Origin: Paenibacillus agaridevorans
GTDB lineage: Bacteria; Bacillota; Bacilli; Paenibacillales; Paenibacillaceae
Reading direction: 5' to 3'
Assembly (NCBI RefSeq): GCF_003112455.1
Contig: NZ_BDQX01000458.1
Coordinates: 467,090 to 529,881 of the forward strand
DNA: 62,792 bases
Shown here: in pieces, positions 51,099 to 60,134 of the stretch
Layout of the letters: each line of letters begins with the position of its first letter
How positions within the stretch are numbered: the stretch's first letter is position 1
Position numbers and translations under genes: made by a program
Notes under the pieces: generated by a model
Told to the model about the DNA's origin: nothing
Databases searched by the model: none
The model's input: the letters and a program-made list of their open reading frames with translations, nothing else

Positions 51099-52015
51099 CC
51101 GTCTCTATCGATGTCTGTGTCGATGCCTGTGTCGACGTCTCTCCCGGCTAAGTCTCTGTCCGTTCTATTGGCCCGTTTCTCTCTCGCATCCGAAGGGGGG
51201 TACCCGTAATATCGTTTAAACAGCTTGCTAAACGTATAAATATCGGCATACGCCAACGCATCCGCTACTTCCGTTACGGTCATGGCCGTCTCCTCCAGCA
51301 AGTGGACCGCGCGCTCCATGCGCAGCTTCGAAATCGTTTCTTTAAGCGTCAGCCCGGTATGACGTTTCATGAGCGAGCTAACGTAACGAGCGGTGAGACC
51401 CGAGGGGGCTGCTACAGCTTCGTAATCGATCTCCTCCGACAGCCGAAACCGTATCTCGTTATGCACTTGCTGGATCATCTGTTCAACATAATAGTTGCGC
51501 TGCGGCATAAGCTGCCTTTCCTTTGCCTTGCGCCAACGGGTCAGAATCAACTTAAGCAGCAGGTCGAACTCGGCTTCCTCCCCCGTCTCCGCCAAAGAAG
51601 CCAAATCGACAAGCTGGTGAAGCAACGGCTCCATCCGGTAAGTATCCCCAATATGGACGCAGCGCTGCTCGGTCAAGGGATCGGGCAGCTCTCTCCCGTG
51701 CTTCGTTTTTTTATTCACGATTGTAAAATGGCAATAGAGTACAGTAAGCGGATTGTTCGGGCGATGGCTGGCTTTGATCTCGTCGCCAGGATGCAATATA
51801 AAGCATGAGCCAGGCCGAATGTTATACTTGTCTCCGTTGATCCACATATCCCCTTGTCCTTTGACGGCATACCAGAGGTCGTAATCCGGCAGCGGAAGCG
51901 GCTGCCAGGACCAGTTCGGCTCACATCTGGCTTTGCCGCTCGAGCCGCTTCTCGCAAAAAAACGCTCTTCCCAAGGCCATGCTGCCGACTCTTCGCCAAA
52001 CGTGATTCCCATCAT
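51095..52015 (-). CDS. AraC-family transcriptional regulator with cupin sensor domain
   Basis: Regulator of about 306 residues. The cupin ligand domain covers about 30-120 (YDLWYAVKGQGDMWINGDKY, then IRPGSCFILHPGDEI). The helix-turn-helix domain covers about 195-290 (VAAPSGLTARYVSSLMKRHT and VADALAYADIYTFSKLFKRY), ending YYGYPPSDAR. A 23-residue Asp/Arg/Thr-rich tail follows, encoded partly by a 12-bp tandem repeat, and reaches into the tyrS promoter. GAGGGGG precedes the ATG at 52015. It diverges from the PhyH dioxygenase gene, its likely target. The design repeats that of the AraC/PhyH pair at 5.1-6.9 kb. Confidence 0.9.
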   Translation of the reverse strand: MMGITFGEESAAWPWEERFFARSGSSGKARCEPNWSWQPLPLPDYDLWYAVKGQGDMWINGDKYNIRPGSCFILHPGDEIKASHRPNNPLTVLYCHFTIVNKKTKHGRELPDPLTEQRCVHIGDTYRMEPLLHQLVDLASLAETGEEAEFDLLLKLILTRWRKAKERQLMPQRNYYVEQMIQQVHNEIRFRLSEEIDYEAVAAPSGLTARYVSSLMKRHTGLTLKETISKLRMERAVHLLEETAMTVTEVADALAYADIYTFSKLFKRYYGYPPSDAREKRANRTDRDLAGRDVDTGIDTDIDRDG

Positions 52016-52137
52016 CGCCAACCCCCTCTATTAGCATCTTTGTCCAAATTCATGCGATTGGATTCCATTTCTATATCGTATGCTCCCTGATACTCTATTG
52101 GCAAGGGATATTTATTAATATTAAGGAGGAATAGACA

Positions 52138-52968
52138 ATGAAAGGAACCACGTTAACTCCGGAGCAAATCAATTCCATGTTATACCAATACGATAAGGTG
52201 CATGTAAGTCTAAACGGAATCAAAGAGCTGCAAGAGGTACATTATGCGCAATACAAACAAACGGGATTCCTTTCCGTCGATGGCGTGCTGAATGAGAATG
52301 AAGTTGGGCAAAGCATTCAAGCGATTATGGATTTGCTCCATGTCGATCGTAAAAAGTCGCGTCTGCAATTCACGAAACCCGAGCAAGAGTTGAATACACC
52401 GGAAGAACGCGAACTGTCCATTCGGAAAATTCACGAATTCGTGGATTCCGAGGACCGATTACGCAAAATCGCCTATCACCCCGACATCATCGGCACGATT
52501 CGACGCCTATTCGGCGAAGAGCCGAAGCTGATTCAGGATATGGCGCTGCTCAAGCCACCGCACGGCGGCGGCGAGAAACCTTGGCATCAGGATATGGCCT
52601 ATGGCAACCTGACCTATACGAAGTCGGCTATCGGAGTATGGATCGCCCTTGACGAGGCTACGGCAGACAACGGCTGCATGCACGTCATTCCCGGCTCCCA
52701 TCAAGAGGGCGCCACGCCTCATTACGCTGTACGCGACTGGCAGCTATGCGACACGCAAGTACCGGTAAACAAAGACGTTATCGTTCCCTTAAAGCCAGGC
52801 GGCGTATTGTTTTTCCATGGATTGCTGTACCACGGAACCCCGTCCAACTTCTCCACGCTTCGCAGGCGAGCCTTGCAATTCCATTACGTGCCAGCCTCTG
52901 CCGAAAAGATAAATGCTAAAGAGTACAAACGGATGTTCACGAACGAAATGACCGACGCGGAATGTTGA
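52138..52968 (+). CDS. Phytanoyl-CoA dioxygenase (PhyH) family protein
   Basis: Fe(II)/2-oxoglutarate-dependent oxygenase of 276 residues. The iron-binding triad is His150-x-Asp152 (EKPWHQDMAY) and His232 (GLLYHGTPSNFS), with an Arg in TLRRRALQFHY for 2-oxoglutarate. AAGGAGG precedes the ATG. It is a different subfamily from the PhyH at 5141-5950 (little similarity outside the motifs) but has the same kind of divergent AraC neighbour. Hydroxylation of a small molecule is likely; the substrate is unknown. Its 3' end faces the 52-bp repeat array. Confidence 0.9.
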   Translation: MKGTTLTPEQINSMLYQYDKVHVSLNGIKELQEVHYAQYKQTGFLSVDGVLNENEVGQSIQAIMDLLHVDRKKSRLQFTKPEQELNTPEERELSIRKIHEFVDSEDRLRKIAYHPDIIGTIRRLFGEEPKLIQDMALLKPPHGGGEKPWHQDMAYGNLTYTKSAIGVWIALDEATADNGCMHVIPGSHQEGATPHYAVRDWQLCDTQVPVNKDVIVPLKPGGVLFFHGLLYHGTPSNFSTLRRRALQFHYVPASAEKINAKEYKRMFTNEMTDAEC

Positions 52969-53042
52969 ATCGAGCGGTGTAACTGGCAAGGGGGGGCTCA
53001 ATGTCTATTGTGACTTTGAGCAGCCCCTTCTACACGTGGTTA

Positions 53043-53511
53043 TATGAAATATCAAAGACATAAGGCGTATTGGGCTCGCACCTGGGCAAACGTATATGAA
53101 ATTTCATACTCAGACGGCCCATTAGGCCCGAGTCTGGCCAAACGTGTATGAAATTTCATACTCATACGGCCCATTAGGGTAGCGCCTAGCCAAACGTATA
53201 TGAAATTTCATACTCAGACGGCCTATTGGGCCCGCGCATGGCCAAACGTATATGAAATTTCATACTCAGACGGCCTATTGGGCCCGCGACTGGCCTAACG
53301 TGTATGAAATTTCATACTCATACGGCCCATTGGGCCCACGACTAGCCAAACGTGTATGAAATTTCATACTCATAAGGCCTATTGGGCTCGAGACTGGCCA
53401 ATCGTGTATGAAATTTCATACTCAATTGGCCCCCCATTAGACCCGCGACTGGCCAAACGCGTATGAAATTTCATACTCACACAGCTCATTGGGCTCGCGA
53501 CTGGCTAAACG
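53043..53511. repeat. Tandem array of nine 52-bp units, each with a perfect 14-bp palindrome
   Basis: TATGAAATTTCATA occurs at 53095, 53147, 53199, 53251, 53303, 53355, 53407 and 53462, with a degenerate copy at 53043. The step is exactly 52 bases except the last (55). The rest of each unit is also conserved: CTCAGACGGCC, then CATTGGGCCC, GCGACTGGCC and AAACG. GGCCCATTGGGCC is a second interrupted palindrome in the better copies. The unit-to-unit conservation of the whole 52 bases excludes CRISPR spacers. The array lies between two convergent genes, contains no plausible reading frame and has no mobile-element gene beside it. Function unknown; see findings. Confidence 0.9.
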
Positions 53512-53864
53512 CTGCAAAAGGCTTGTGAGTTACTAAGAATCCACTTAGTGACTTCGCTCGGAATGCCCCATCATCCCCACCGCTCCGCACTATTCTTCCT
53601 CACTCAGCGCTTCGCCGATCAGTTCCAAGCAAATGATGCCCATTAATCGACCATTGCGAAGCCGTGTTCGTCAACATTCAAGTAACGAATCGGTCCAGTC
53701 CCGCGACTTGAAGCCCAGGCAGAACCCCTAGGAACATACCCAGCGCGATATGCTAGTATTCGATCGATCCTCGTACCGCCCCTGGCATGTGGACTATTTT
53801 GCCGCAGTCTCTCATTTGGCGAGCCTGTCCCCATTACGACTTGCAAGCAGCACAGAACACAAAA
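53512..53864. other. Non-coding spacer after the palindromic array
   Basis: About 350 bases with no convincing gene, promoter or repeat. A 67-codon frame on the minus strand (53643-53846) has no ribosome site and no recognisable similarity. It may be decayed sequence. Confidence 0.4.
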
Positions 53865-53902
53865 AAATCGCCCTCGGTCCGTAACAGAACCGAGGGCGAT
53901 TT
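53865..53902 (-). terminator. Strong intrinsic terminator
   Basis: AAATCGCCCTCGGT (53865-53878) pairs perfectly with ACCGAGGGCGATTT (53889-53902), a 14-bp stem. A T run follows on the minus strand. It lies 15 bases after the esterase gene. Confidence 0.9.
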
Positions 53903-53917
53903 AAACTTATAAATCCG

Positions 53918-54736
53918 TCATACCATCGGCTGGGTAATGGAGTTCTTATAACCCAACCGTTTGAGCCAATTGCCGCAAAGCTCCGTCCAACGCGCCGTAT
54001 CAGGCAGATGATGCGCCAGCCCGACGCCGTGCTCGCCCTTCTCGAAAATATGCAGCTCGAACGGCACCTGATGCCGGCTCAGAGCCATAGCGAACATCAT
54101 GCTGTTCTCGACCGGTACAGGGCGATCCTCGGCGGTATGCCAAAGAAAGGTCGGCGGCGTGTCTGCACTCACCTGCATATCGTTGGATAACGAACGGAGC
54201 AGCTCCTCGTCCGGATTCGCGCCAAGCTGCGCTTCCACCGAACCTCCATGAGTGAAGGGTTCCATAAAAGAGATAACAGGATAACACAAGATTAGCGCGT
54301 CCGGTCTACAGCTATGCCGTTCTACCGGATCCTCGCTCTCAACGTCGCCTCCGTCAAAATGCGTGCCTACCGTCGATACGAGATGCCCTCCGGCCGAAAA
54401 GCCTAGCAGCGCTATCCGATCCGGATTAACACCCCACTCCGCCGCATGCTGCCGAGCGAATCGGACCGCCCTCTGGGCATCCACCATGGGAACCGGATAT
54501 TGATAAGGGTTGACGCGGTAATGCAAGACTGCAGCAGAGATGCCAATGGAATTCAGCCAATCCGTGATGGGATAAGCCTCATGAGCCGCTCTCCCTCCAT
54601 AGCCGCCGCCGGGACAAACGATGACGAGGCCTTCGCGTTCTTGTTCCGGCACGAGGAACAGCTCCAGCCTCGGGACATCTTCGTTAGACGTCCCTTTCGC
54701 CAGCGGAGCATCTCCTTCCCATAATCGGTAAAGCAT
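53918..54736 (-). CDS. Alpha/beta hydrolase (acetyl-xylan-esterase-like)
   Basis: Cytoplasmic esterase of 272 residues. The oxyanion region is VIVCPGGGYGGRA, and the catalytic triad is Ser114 in GFSAGG, Asp204 in HTAEDRPVP and His236 in KGEHGVGLA. This pattern matches the COG0657/BD-FAE-like sugar esterases that remove acetyl or other acyl groups from carbohydrates. GAAGG precedes the ATG. It is downstream of zwf on the same strand, 61 bases away, but a functional link is not obvious. Confidence 0.88.
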   Translation of the reverse strand: MLYRLWEGDAPLAKGTSNEDVPRLELFLVPEQEREGLVIVCPGGGYGGRAAHEAYPITDWLNSIGISAAVLHYRVNPYQYPVPMVDAQRAVRFARQHAAEWGVNPDRIALLGFSAGGHLVSTVGTHFDGGDVESEDPVERHSCRPDALILCYPVISFMEPFTHGGSVEAQLGANPDEELLRSLSNDMQVSADTPPTFLWHTAEDRPVPVENSMMFAMALSRHQVPFELHIFEKGEHGVGLAHHLPDTARWTELCGNWLKRLGYKNSITQPMV

Positions 54737-54797
54737 GTCGTTCTACCTTCCCTTCTACCTCCGGATAAAATGATGATCGCAATCGTCCTCGATCATC

Positions 54798-56303
54798 TCA
54801 TAGTTGAGCCGCAACCGTCAATTGCTTCGCCGGCTCGACAGCATCGAACCACCAGTGGTATCCGTCCCGCGCCAGCAGTTCGTCGGCTTCGGCCGGTCCG
54901 TACGTGCCTGCCGCGTAAGTATGCAGCGGAACGCTATTTTCCTCGTAAGCTTCCAGGATCGGTTGCACCCAAGCCCATGAAGCTTCCACTTCGTCCCAAT
55001 GAGCGAAGTACGTTCCGTCGCCCAAAAGGGCGTCATGAATAAGATTCTCGTATGCTTCGGGAAGATCGCCTTGGCCGGGATCGATGTCGATGCAGATTGG
55101 CTTGGAGGCTTCCTTGACGCTAGCGCCCATCGTGTTGAGCTGCAACGAGATGCTTTCGCCGGGACTCATCTCAATGACGAGCAGATTCGGTTCCGCCGCG
55201 CCGTCTTCGGATACCGAGGATTGTTTGAGCGGCTCCTTGAATTCGATGACGATGCGCGTCGACTTCTCCTTAAGGCGTTTGCCCGTACGGATATAGAACG
55301 GAACGCCGCGCCAGAAGGAATCGTCGATGCTCAGTTTGGCCGCAATGAACGTATCGTTCATCGAGCCTTCCGCGATTCCGGGTTCGGAGGTATAGCCGTT
55401 AACCGGCTGACCCTGGAGGTAACCTGAACCGTATTGGCCGCGCACGATGGAATTGGCGACATCGGCCTTCTGCAGAGGCTCGAGCGCCTCCATGATATGT
55501 TTTTTCTTAAAACGCACCACTTCCGCATCGCTTCCGGTAGAAGTGCGGATCGCCGTCATCATAAGCAGCTGCAGCATATGGTTCTGGAACATGTCGCGCA
55601 GCGCGCCGACATGGTCGTAATAACCGGCCCGCTCCTCTACGCCAACCGTTTCGTTTGCCGTAATCTGTACGTTGGCGATGCTGCGGTTCGTCCATAAAGT
55701 CTGGATGATAGGATTGCTTTGCTGTAAAACCTTGAAGCGTTGAAGCATCGGCTTGCCAAGATAATGGTCGATGCGGAAAATCTCCTCTTCCGCAAACGCT
55801 TTGCCCAGCATCGCGTTCAGTCCTCTTGCCGTCTGCAGATCGTGGCCGAACGGCTTTTCGATGACGAGACGTTTCCAGCCGTTCGCGGAGCCAAGACCGC
55901 TTTCCTGAATATTCTCGGCAATCGTCTCGAAGTACTCCGGTCCGACCGACAGGTAGAACAATCGATTCGGCGCAAGACCCAGCTTTTGTTCGCGGGACTC
56001 GATGCGGCCTAGCAGTTTGGCATAATCCTCAAGATTGCCGATGTCCAGCACGCTGTAGCTGAATGCTTGCAAAAACGCCGCCAGCTTGGATTCGTTCACC
56101 GCCTTGCGCCTGGAGAAATCGCGGATGGATTGTTCGATATTCCCTCGAAATTTGTCGTCCGACCAGTCCCTGCGGCCCAGGCCGATCAGGGCAAACGATG
56201 CTGGCAATTTATCATCAATAAATAAATTAAACAGGGCAGGGTAAATTTTGCGTTTGGCCAAATCGCCGGTTGCCCCGAACAATACGAATGTAGTTGGTTC
56301 CAT
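54798..56303 (-). CDS. zwf: Glucose-6-phosphate 1-dehydrogenase
   Basis: First enzyme of the oxidative pentose phosphate pathway, giving NADPH, 501 residues. The nucleotide fold is FVLFGATGDLAKRKIYPALF, the substrate and catalytic signature is RIDHYLGKP, preceded by RLVIEKPFGHDL, and the C-terminal part is typical (YFAHWDEVEASWAWVQPILE). AGGAGGAG precedes the ATG. No gnd or pgl gene adjoins it. Confidence 0.97.
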   Translation of the reverse strand: MEPTTFVLFGATGDLAKRKIYPALFNLFIDDKLPASFALIGLGRRDWSDDKFRGNIEQSIRDFSRRKAVNESKLAAFLQAFSYSVLDIGNLEDYAKLLGRIESREQKLGLAPNRLFYLSVGPEYFETIAENIQESGLGSANGWKRLVIEKPFGHDLQTARGLNAMLGKAFAEEEIFRIDHYLGKPMLQRFKVLQQSNPIIQTLWTNRSIANVQITANETVGVEERAGYYDHVGALRDMFQNHMLQLLMMTAIRTSTGSDAEVVRFKKKHIMEALEPLQKADVANSIVRGQYGSGYLQGQPVNGYTSEPGIAEGSMNDTFIAAKLSIDDSFWRGVPFYIRTGKRLKEKSTRIVIEFKEPLKQSSVSEDGAAEPNLLVIEMSPGESISLQLNTMGASVKEASKPICIDIDPGQGDLPEAYENLIHDALLGDGTYFAHWDEVEASWAWVQPILEAYEENSVPLHTYAAGTYGPAEADELLARDGYHWWFDAVEPAKQLTVAAQL

Positions 56304-56485
56304 GTTCCTACTCCTCCTAATAAAGGATGATCTATGTTTAGCTTAGCTTTACTATAATACGAAGTTAAGCCATACAAGTAATTAATATATTTCAGAGTAG
56401 CTATAAACACAGTGTATACCCGGAGTCACTATCGTTTTGCCAACGTTTTCACCTGGGTAACCTACATTAGTTCCGATTGGCAATT

Positions 56486-57832
56486 TTAAATCAGATATTC
56501 CAGAAAAGCCGTCGCTATACCAAAGTAAATAAGGAGGGACAATATGTCGTTAAGCGTTGTAATGAGCGGACCCGATGCTACGGCCGGATCCACCTTAAGC
56601 CTGTATAGAAGGATTGGAATTACCGTTCCGGCAAGCGTGCCGATAACGAGCGTCACGACAAGCGAACTTCCCACCACCAGCCCCAAGACCGGACTTCCTT
56701 GCCAAACGTAGGCGATAACGGAAATGAGCGTGCCGCAAATGCCCCCAATCATCAATCCCACCAGTAATTCTCGCCAAATGAGCCGTTTAATGAGGCCGCT
56801 AGTCGCTTCCCTGGTGGTCAGCCCCCGTACAACGACCGCCAGGGATTGCGTACCCGTATTACCGGTCATGCCGGCAATCATGGGCATAAAAAATGCCAAA
56901 GCCACTACTTTGTCCAACGTTTCCTCGAATCGGCTAATAATCGTTCCGGATATAATGCCAATCAACAGCAGCAAGATTAACCATGGTAATCGCCGCCAAG
57001 CGGCAACTATCGCCTTCGTATCGAAGTCGATCGACTTGCCCGACGCGGACAGCTTTGCGATATCCTCGGAAGCCTCGCGAATGACAACGTCGATGATATC
57101 GTCGACAGTGACGATTCCGACCAATATTCCGCCATCCTCCACGACGGGTACAGCAATAAAATCATATCTTTCGATCATGCGCGCTACAACCTCTTGGTCC
57201 ATGTCGGAAGGTACAGATATAACTCTCTCGAACATAATGTCGGCAATCCGCTCTTCCGCATCCGCCAAAATAAGATCGCGATACGACACGACGCCGAGCA
57301 GCCTTTTCTCGTCGTCAACAACATACAAATAACTGATCGACTCGGCGATTTCAGCGAATTCCTTCAGTTTCTCCACGGCATTGCGCACCGTAAAATGCAA
57401 AGGAATCCAGACATACCTGTTCGTCATGATCCGCCCCGCCGTTTCGGGCGCATAGGTCATGAGATGCCGAACGGCCTGAGACTCCTCTTCTTTCATATAA
57501 TCCAGAAAGGACTGCTTTCTCTCCTCTGACAACCCGCCTAACAGCCCAGCCAAATCGTCCTTGTCCATTCGGTCCATAAGTTGAGCCGTCCGCTCCACGC
57601 CGAGCAGCTCGAACACCTCGATTTGCGGTTCCCGCTCCATCTCTCCGACCATGGCGGTCAGAAGCTCCATGGTGAGATAGATTACGAATCCGGCACGTTG
57701 TTTGCCTGGCAACCGATCGTATACGCCTGCCAGATCATACGGTTGGAGCTCCTCTGCCAGAGCAAGAAGCTGTACTTTATCCCCTGCCTCGAGCGCGCGA
57801 AGTACATACATATCAATTTCCGTTACGTTCAT
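56486..57832 (-). CDS. mgtE: Magnesium transporter MgtE
   Basis: Mg2+ channel/transporter of about 448 residues. The cytoplasmic N domain covers about 1-130 (helical repeats), two CBS domains cover about 130-260 (YLYVVDDEKRLLGVVSYRDL and AVPVVEDGGILVGIVTVDDI), a plug helix follows, then five membrane helices with the pore sequence FFMPMIAGMTGNTGTQSLAV. The frame is open to 57889. The ATG at 57832 has GAGGG eight bases upstream and gives the usual length. No M-box riboswitch was recognised upstream. Confidence 0.95.
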   Translation of the reverse strand: MNVTEIDMYVLRALEAGDKVQLLALAEELQPYDLAGVYDRLPGKQRAGFVIYLTMELLTAMVGEMEREPQIEVFELLGVERTAQLMDRMDKDDLAGLLGGLSEERKQSFLDYMKEEESQAVRHLMTYAPETAGRIMTNRYVWIPLHFTVRNAVEKLKEFAEIAESISYLYVVDDEKRLLGVVSYRDLILADAEERIADIMFERVISVPSDMDQEVVARMIERYDFIAVPVVEDGGILVGIVTVDDIIDVVIREASEDIAKLSASGKSIDFDTKAIVAAWRRLPWLILLLLIGIISGTIISRFEETLDKVVALAFFMPMIAGMTGNTGTQSLAVVVRGLTTREATSGLIKRLIWRELLVGLMIGGICGTLISVIAYVWQGSPVLGLVVGSSLVVTLVIGTLAGTVIPILLYRLKVDPAVASGPLITTLNDILSLLIYFGIATAFLEYLI

Positions 57833-57965
57833 GTGCATGACCCTCAACCCCTTCCCCGGAGGAACGTTGCCCCTGTTATTTATACCCAAACCTATCAGCG
57901 AATAAAACGGGCGGGGAGGAACCGCTTTAGGTATACAGCGAACATTCGAATTTCCATAGCAATAG

Positions 57966-57996
57966 AAAAAACGCCGAAATAATCGACGTTTTTTTA
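57966..57996 (-). terminator. Probable terminator downstream of the DrrAB-like operon
   Basis: On the minus strand AAAAAAACGTCGA and TTTCGGCGTTTTTT form a stem with one mismatch and a short loop, followed by T-rich sequence. It may originally have belonged to the SLH-domain gene whose tail lies just upstream. Confidence 0.6.
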
Positions 57997-58002
57997 ATGA
58001 TC

Positions 58003-58095
58003 TTAAATCAATTCCGATTTCTTCAATAGACGTTTTAGGATCGCGGCAACCTCGGTTCTGGTCATATTTTGCCTAGGAGCAAGCAATGGTCGACC
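58003..58095 (-). pseudogene. Remnant of an S-layer-homology (SLH) domain C-terminus
   Basis: Thirty in-frame codons end in MTRTEVAAILKRLLKKSELI and a stop, the typical last helix and terminus of an SLH domain, preceded by GRPLLAPRQN. There is no start codon with a ribosome site and no upstream part of the domain. The remnant begins one base after the stop codon of the ABC permease, which appears to replace the missing part. It is best read as the 3' scrap of a deleted or displaced surface-protein gene. Confidence 0.75.
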
Positions 58096-58096
58096 G

Positions 58097-58912
58097 TTAC
58101 GTCTTGCGCATGTACGCCCGCACCGTCAAAGGAGCGAACACGATCACGATGACTGCAGCGCCAGCCAATGAGATGAATAAATGTTGGCCGACGGTGCCGG
58201 ACTGGGTCAATTCCCTTACGGCAGAGATGAGATGCGACACGGGATTCGCGTTAACGAACCACTGCAGCCACTTCGGCATGGTCTCGACCGGCACAAAGGC
58301 GTTCGATAAAAACGTCAGCGGGAATAACGCCAACATCGAGATGCCTTGCACGCTGGAAGCCGTCCTCGCGATGACGCCGAAGAAGGCAAAGATCCAACTG
58401 ATCGCCCATGCGCAAAAGATGACCAGCACGCTGGCGAGCGCAACCGTCCCTAACCCCGCTTCGGGACGATATCCCATTATATAACCCATGGCGAAGGTCA
58501 AAGTCGTAGCGATGGTATAACGCACCGTGTCGGCCAATAGCGCTCCTGCAAGCGGAGCAATGCGCGCGATCGGCAGCGACTTGAACCGGTCGAACACCCC
58601 TTTGTCCATATCCTCCCGAAGCTGGACGCCCGTCACGAGGGAGGTCGTAATGACCGTCTGCACAAGAATGCCAGGTATAATGACCGGCAAGTAGCTCTGC
58701 ACGTCGCCGGAGATGGCGCCTCCGAAAATGTAAGTAAACATCAAAGTAAAGATGATGGGTTGAAGCGTGACGTCGAAGAGCTGCTCCGGCGTCCGTTTGA
58801 TTTTGAGCAGCCCCCTGTAAGCCATCGTAAGCGAGTTTCGTATCGTCTGGCCGAGACTGGTGTAATTGCGCAGCTTCCCGTTGACAGAGGTTCCCGTAGT
58901 CGTATGGTTCAT
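58097..58912 (-). CDS. ABC-2 type exporter permease, DrrB-like
   Basis: Membrane subunit of 271 residues of a daunorubicin-type exporter. Six hydrophobic segments are seen; conserved stretches include RTPEQLFDVTLQPIIFTLMF, VQLREDMDKGVFDRFKSLPI and NAFVPVETMPKWLQWFVNAN. Its ATG overlaps the ATPase stop codon by four bases (58909-58912). The predicted role is export of a drug-like or lipid substrate. Its end abuts an SLH-domain remnant. Confidence 0.93.
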   Translation of the reverse strand: MNHTTTGTSVNGKLRNYTSLGQTIRNSLTMAYRGLLKIKRTPEQLFDVTLQPIIFTLMFTYIFGGAISGDVQSYLPVIIPGILVQTVITTSLVTGVQLREDMDKGVFDRFKSLPIARIAPLAGALLADTVRYTIATTLTFAMGYIMGYRPEAGLGTVALASVLVIFCAWAISWIFAFFGVIARTASSVQGISMLALFPLTFLSNAFVPVETMPKWLQWFVNANPVSHLISAVRELTQSGTVGQHLFISLAGAAVIVIVFAPLTVRAYMRKT

Positions 58913-59937
58913 CCTATTGCCACCTCTTTCTTAGTCGCCCCGGCTTCCTCGGATGTTTTCACGCTGACTTTATCCTGTCCTGTAATGGTCAGGAACACCT
59001 CGTCAAGCGTCGGCTTCTGGACGCTGAACTCCGACAGCGGAATGCCGGCCCCCCGAAGGGCAAGAAGTAGATCCGTCACAGAATCCGCATTCGCCATTGG
59101 CGCCGTAATCGTACCTGCCTCCGCCGTGATGCCCGCCTTCGTCCCCAATACCTCTTCGATGATACGCTTGGCTTGCGCCAGATTTCCCGGATCCTCGATG
59201 TTTAAGTGCAGCGATGAAGTGCCTACCGACGCCTTGAGCTCGTTGACCGTACCTTCGGCTACGACGCGTCCGTGATCGATTACGGCTACCCGATCCGCCA
59301 GCTGATCGGCTTCGTCCAAGTACTGCGTTGTAAGCAATACCGTGGAACCCGTCTTTACGAGTCGTCTGATCGTATCCCACATCTGGGATCTCGTTCGCGG
59401 GTCCAGTCCTGTCGTCGGCTCATCTAGAAAGATGAGCGGAGGCTGCGAGATCAGGCTGGCCGCCAGGTCCAAGCGGCGCCTCATGCCTCCCGAGAACTCC
59501 TTGAGCGGCCGCTTCGCCGCCTCCGACAATCCGAATTCCTCCAGCAACTCCACTGCTTTGCGCTTCGCTTCGCCTCGTCCCAAACCTAGCAGCCTAGAGA
59601 ATATAACAAGATTCTCCGTCGCGCTGAGCGATTCGTCGACCGAGGCGTACTGTCCCGTAACGCCGATCAATTGGCGAACGATCTGAGCTTCCTTGGCTAC
59701 GTCATGGCCGAAGATCTGTGCAGAACCCGAGTCGGGACGAAGCAGAGTTGCCAGCATCCGGATCGTCGTCGTTTTGCCTGCTCCGTTCGGGCCCAGCACC
59801 CCATAGATGCTTCCCGCCTTAACTTGGAGATCCACTCCGTCCACGGCCCGGTTATTTCCGAAGGTCTTGACGAGTCCCTTCGCTTCGACCGCCCACTCCT
59901 TCGCCATGCCCTTTGTAGTTTTCGAATGTATGACCAT
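58909..59937 (-). CDS. ABC exporter ATP-binding protein, DrrA-like
   Basis: ATPase of 342 residues. Walker A is GPNGAGKTTT, the signature motif FSGGMRRRLDLAASL, Walker B LIFLDEPTTGLD and the switch region LTTQYLDEADQLADRV. The C-terminal domain of about 90 residues is that of daunorubicin-resistance ATPases (PTLDEVFLTITG). The ATG at 59937 has GGAGG seven bases upstream. It is first in a two-gene operon with the permease. No regulator is adjacent. It may confer resistance to an antibiotic or export a lipid. Confidence 0.95.
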   Translation of the reverse strand: MVIHSKTTKGMAKEWAVEAKGLVKTFGNNRAVDGVDLQVKAGSIYGVLGPNGAGKTTTIRMLATLLRPDSGSAQIFGHDVAKEAQIVRQLIGVTGQYASVDESLSATENLVIFSRLLGLGRGEAKRKAVELLEEFGLSEAAKRPLKEFSGGMRRRLDLAASLISQPPLIFLDEPTTGLDPRTRSQMWDTIRRLVKTGSTVLLTTQYLDEADQLADRVAVIDHGRVVAEGTVNELKASVGTSSLHLNIEDPGNLAQAKRIIEEVLGTKAGITAEAGTITAPMANADSVTDLLLALRGAGIPLSEFSVQKPTLDEVFLTITGQDKVSVKTSEEAGATKKEVAIG

Positions 59938-60134
59938 CGTATTTCCTCCTATCCTGTACTCTGTTGATTGCTTCCATAAGGGCATCTTATCGCGGGAATT
60001 TAAACGGAATTTAAACGGCCTCCGACTAAAATATGAAACTCTTTCTTCCTATCGACTTATAAAATTCGCCAATTAGCGGAATGGTAATGAGGTGAATTTA
60101 TATTAGCAAATAACGCCCATGGGGGATTATAGGA

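Noticed and set aside
53043..53511. CRISPR array
   Set aside because: The whole 52-base period is repeated, so there are no unique spacers. The conserved palindrome is only 14 bases and no cas genes are present.
53643..53846. 67-codon gene on the minus strand
   Set aside because: No ribosome site, no recognisable motif and atypical composition; treated as spacer.
57890..58002. M-box magnesium riboswitch ahead of mgtE
   Set aside because: I could not find the conserved M-box core; the sequence mainly holds a terminator-like hairpin of the upstream operon.
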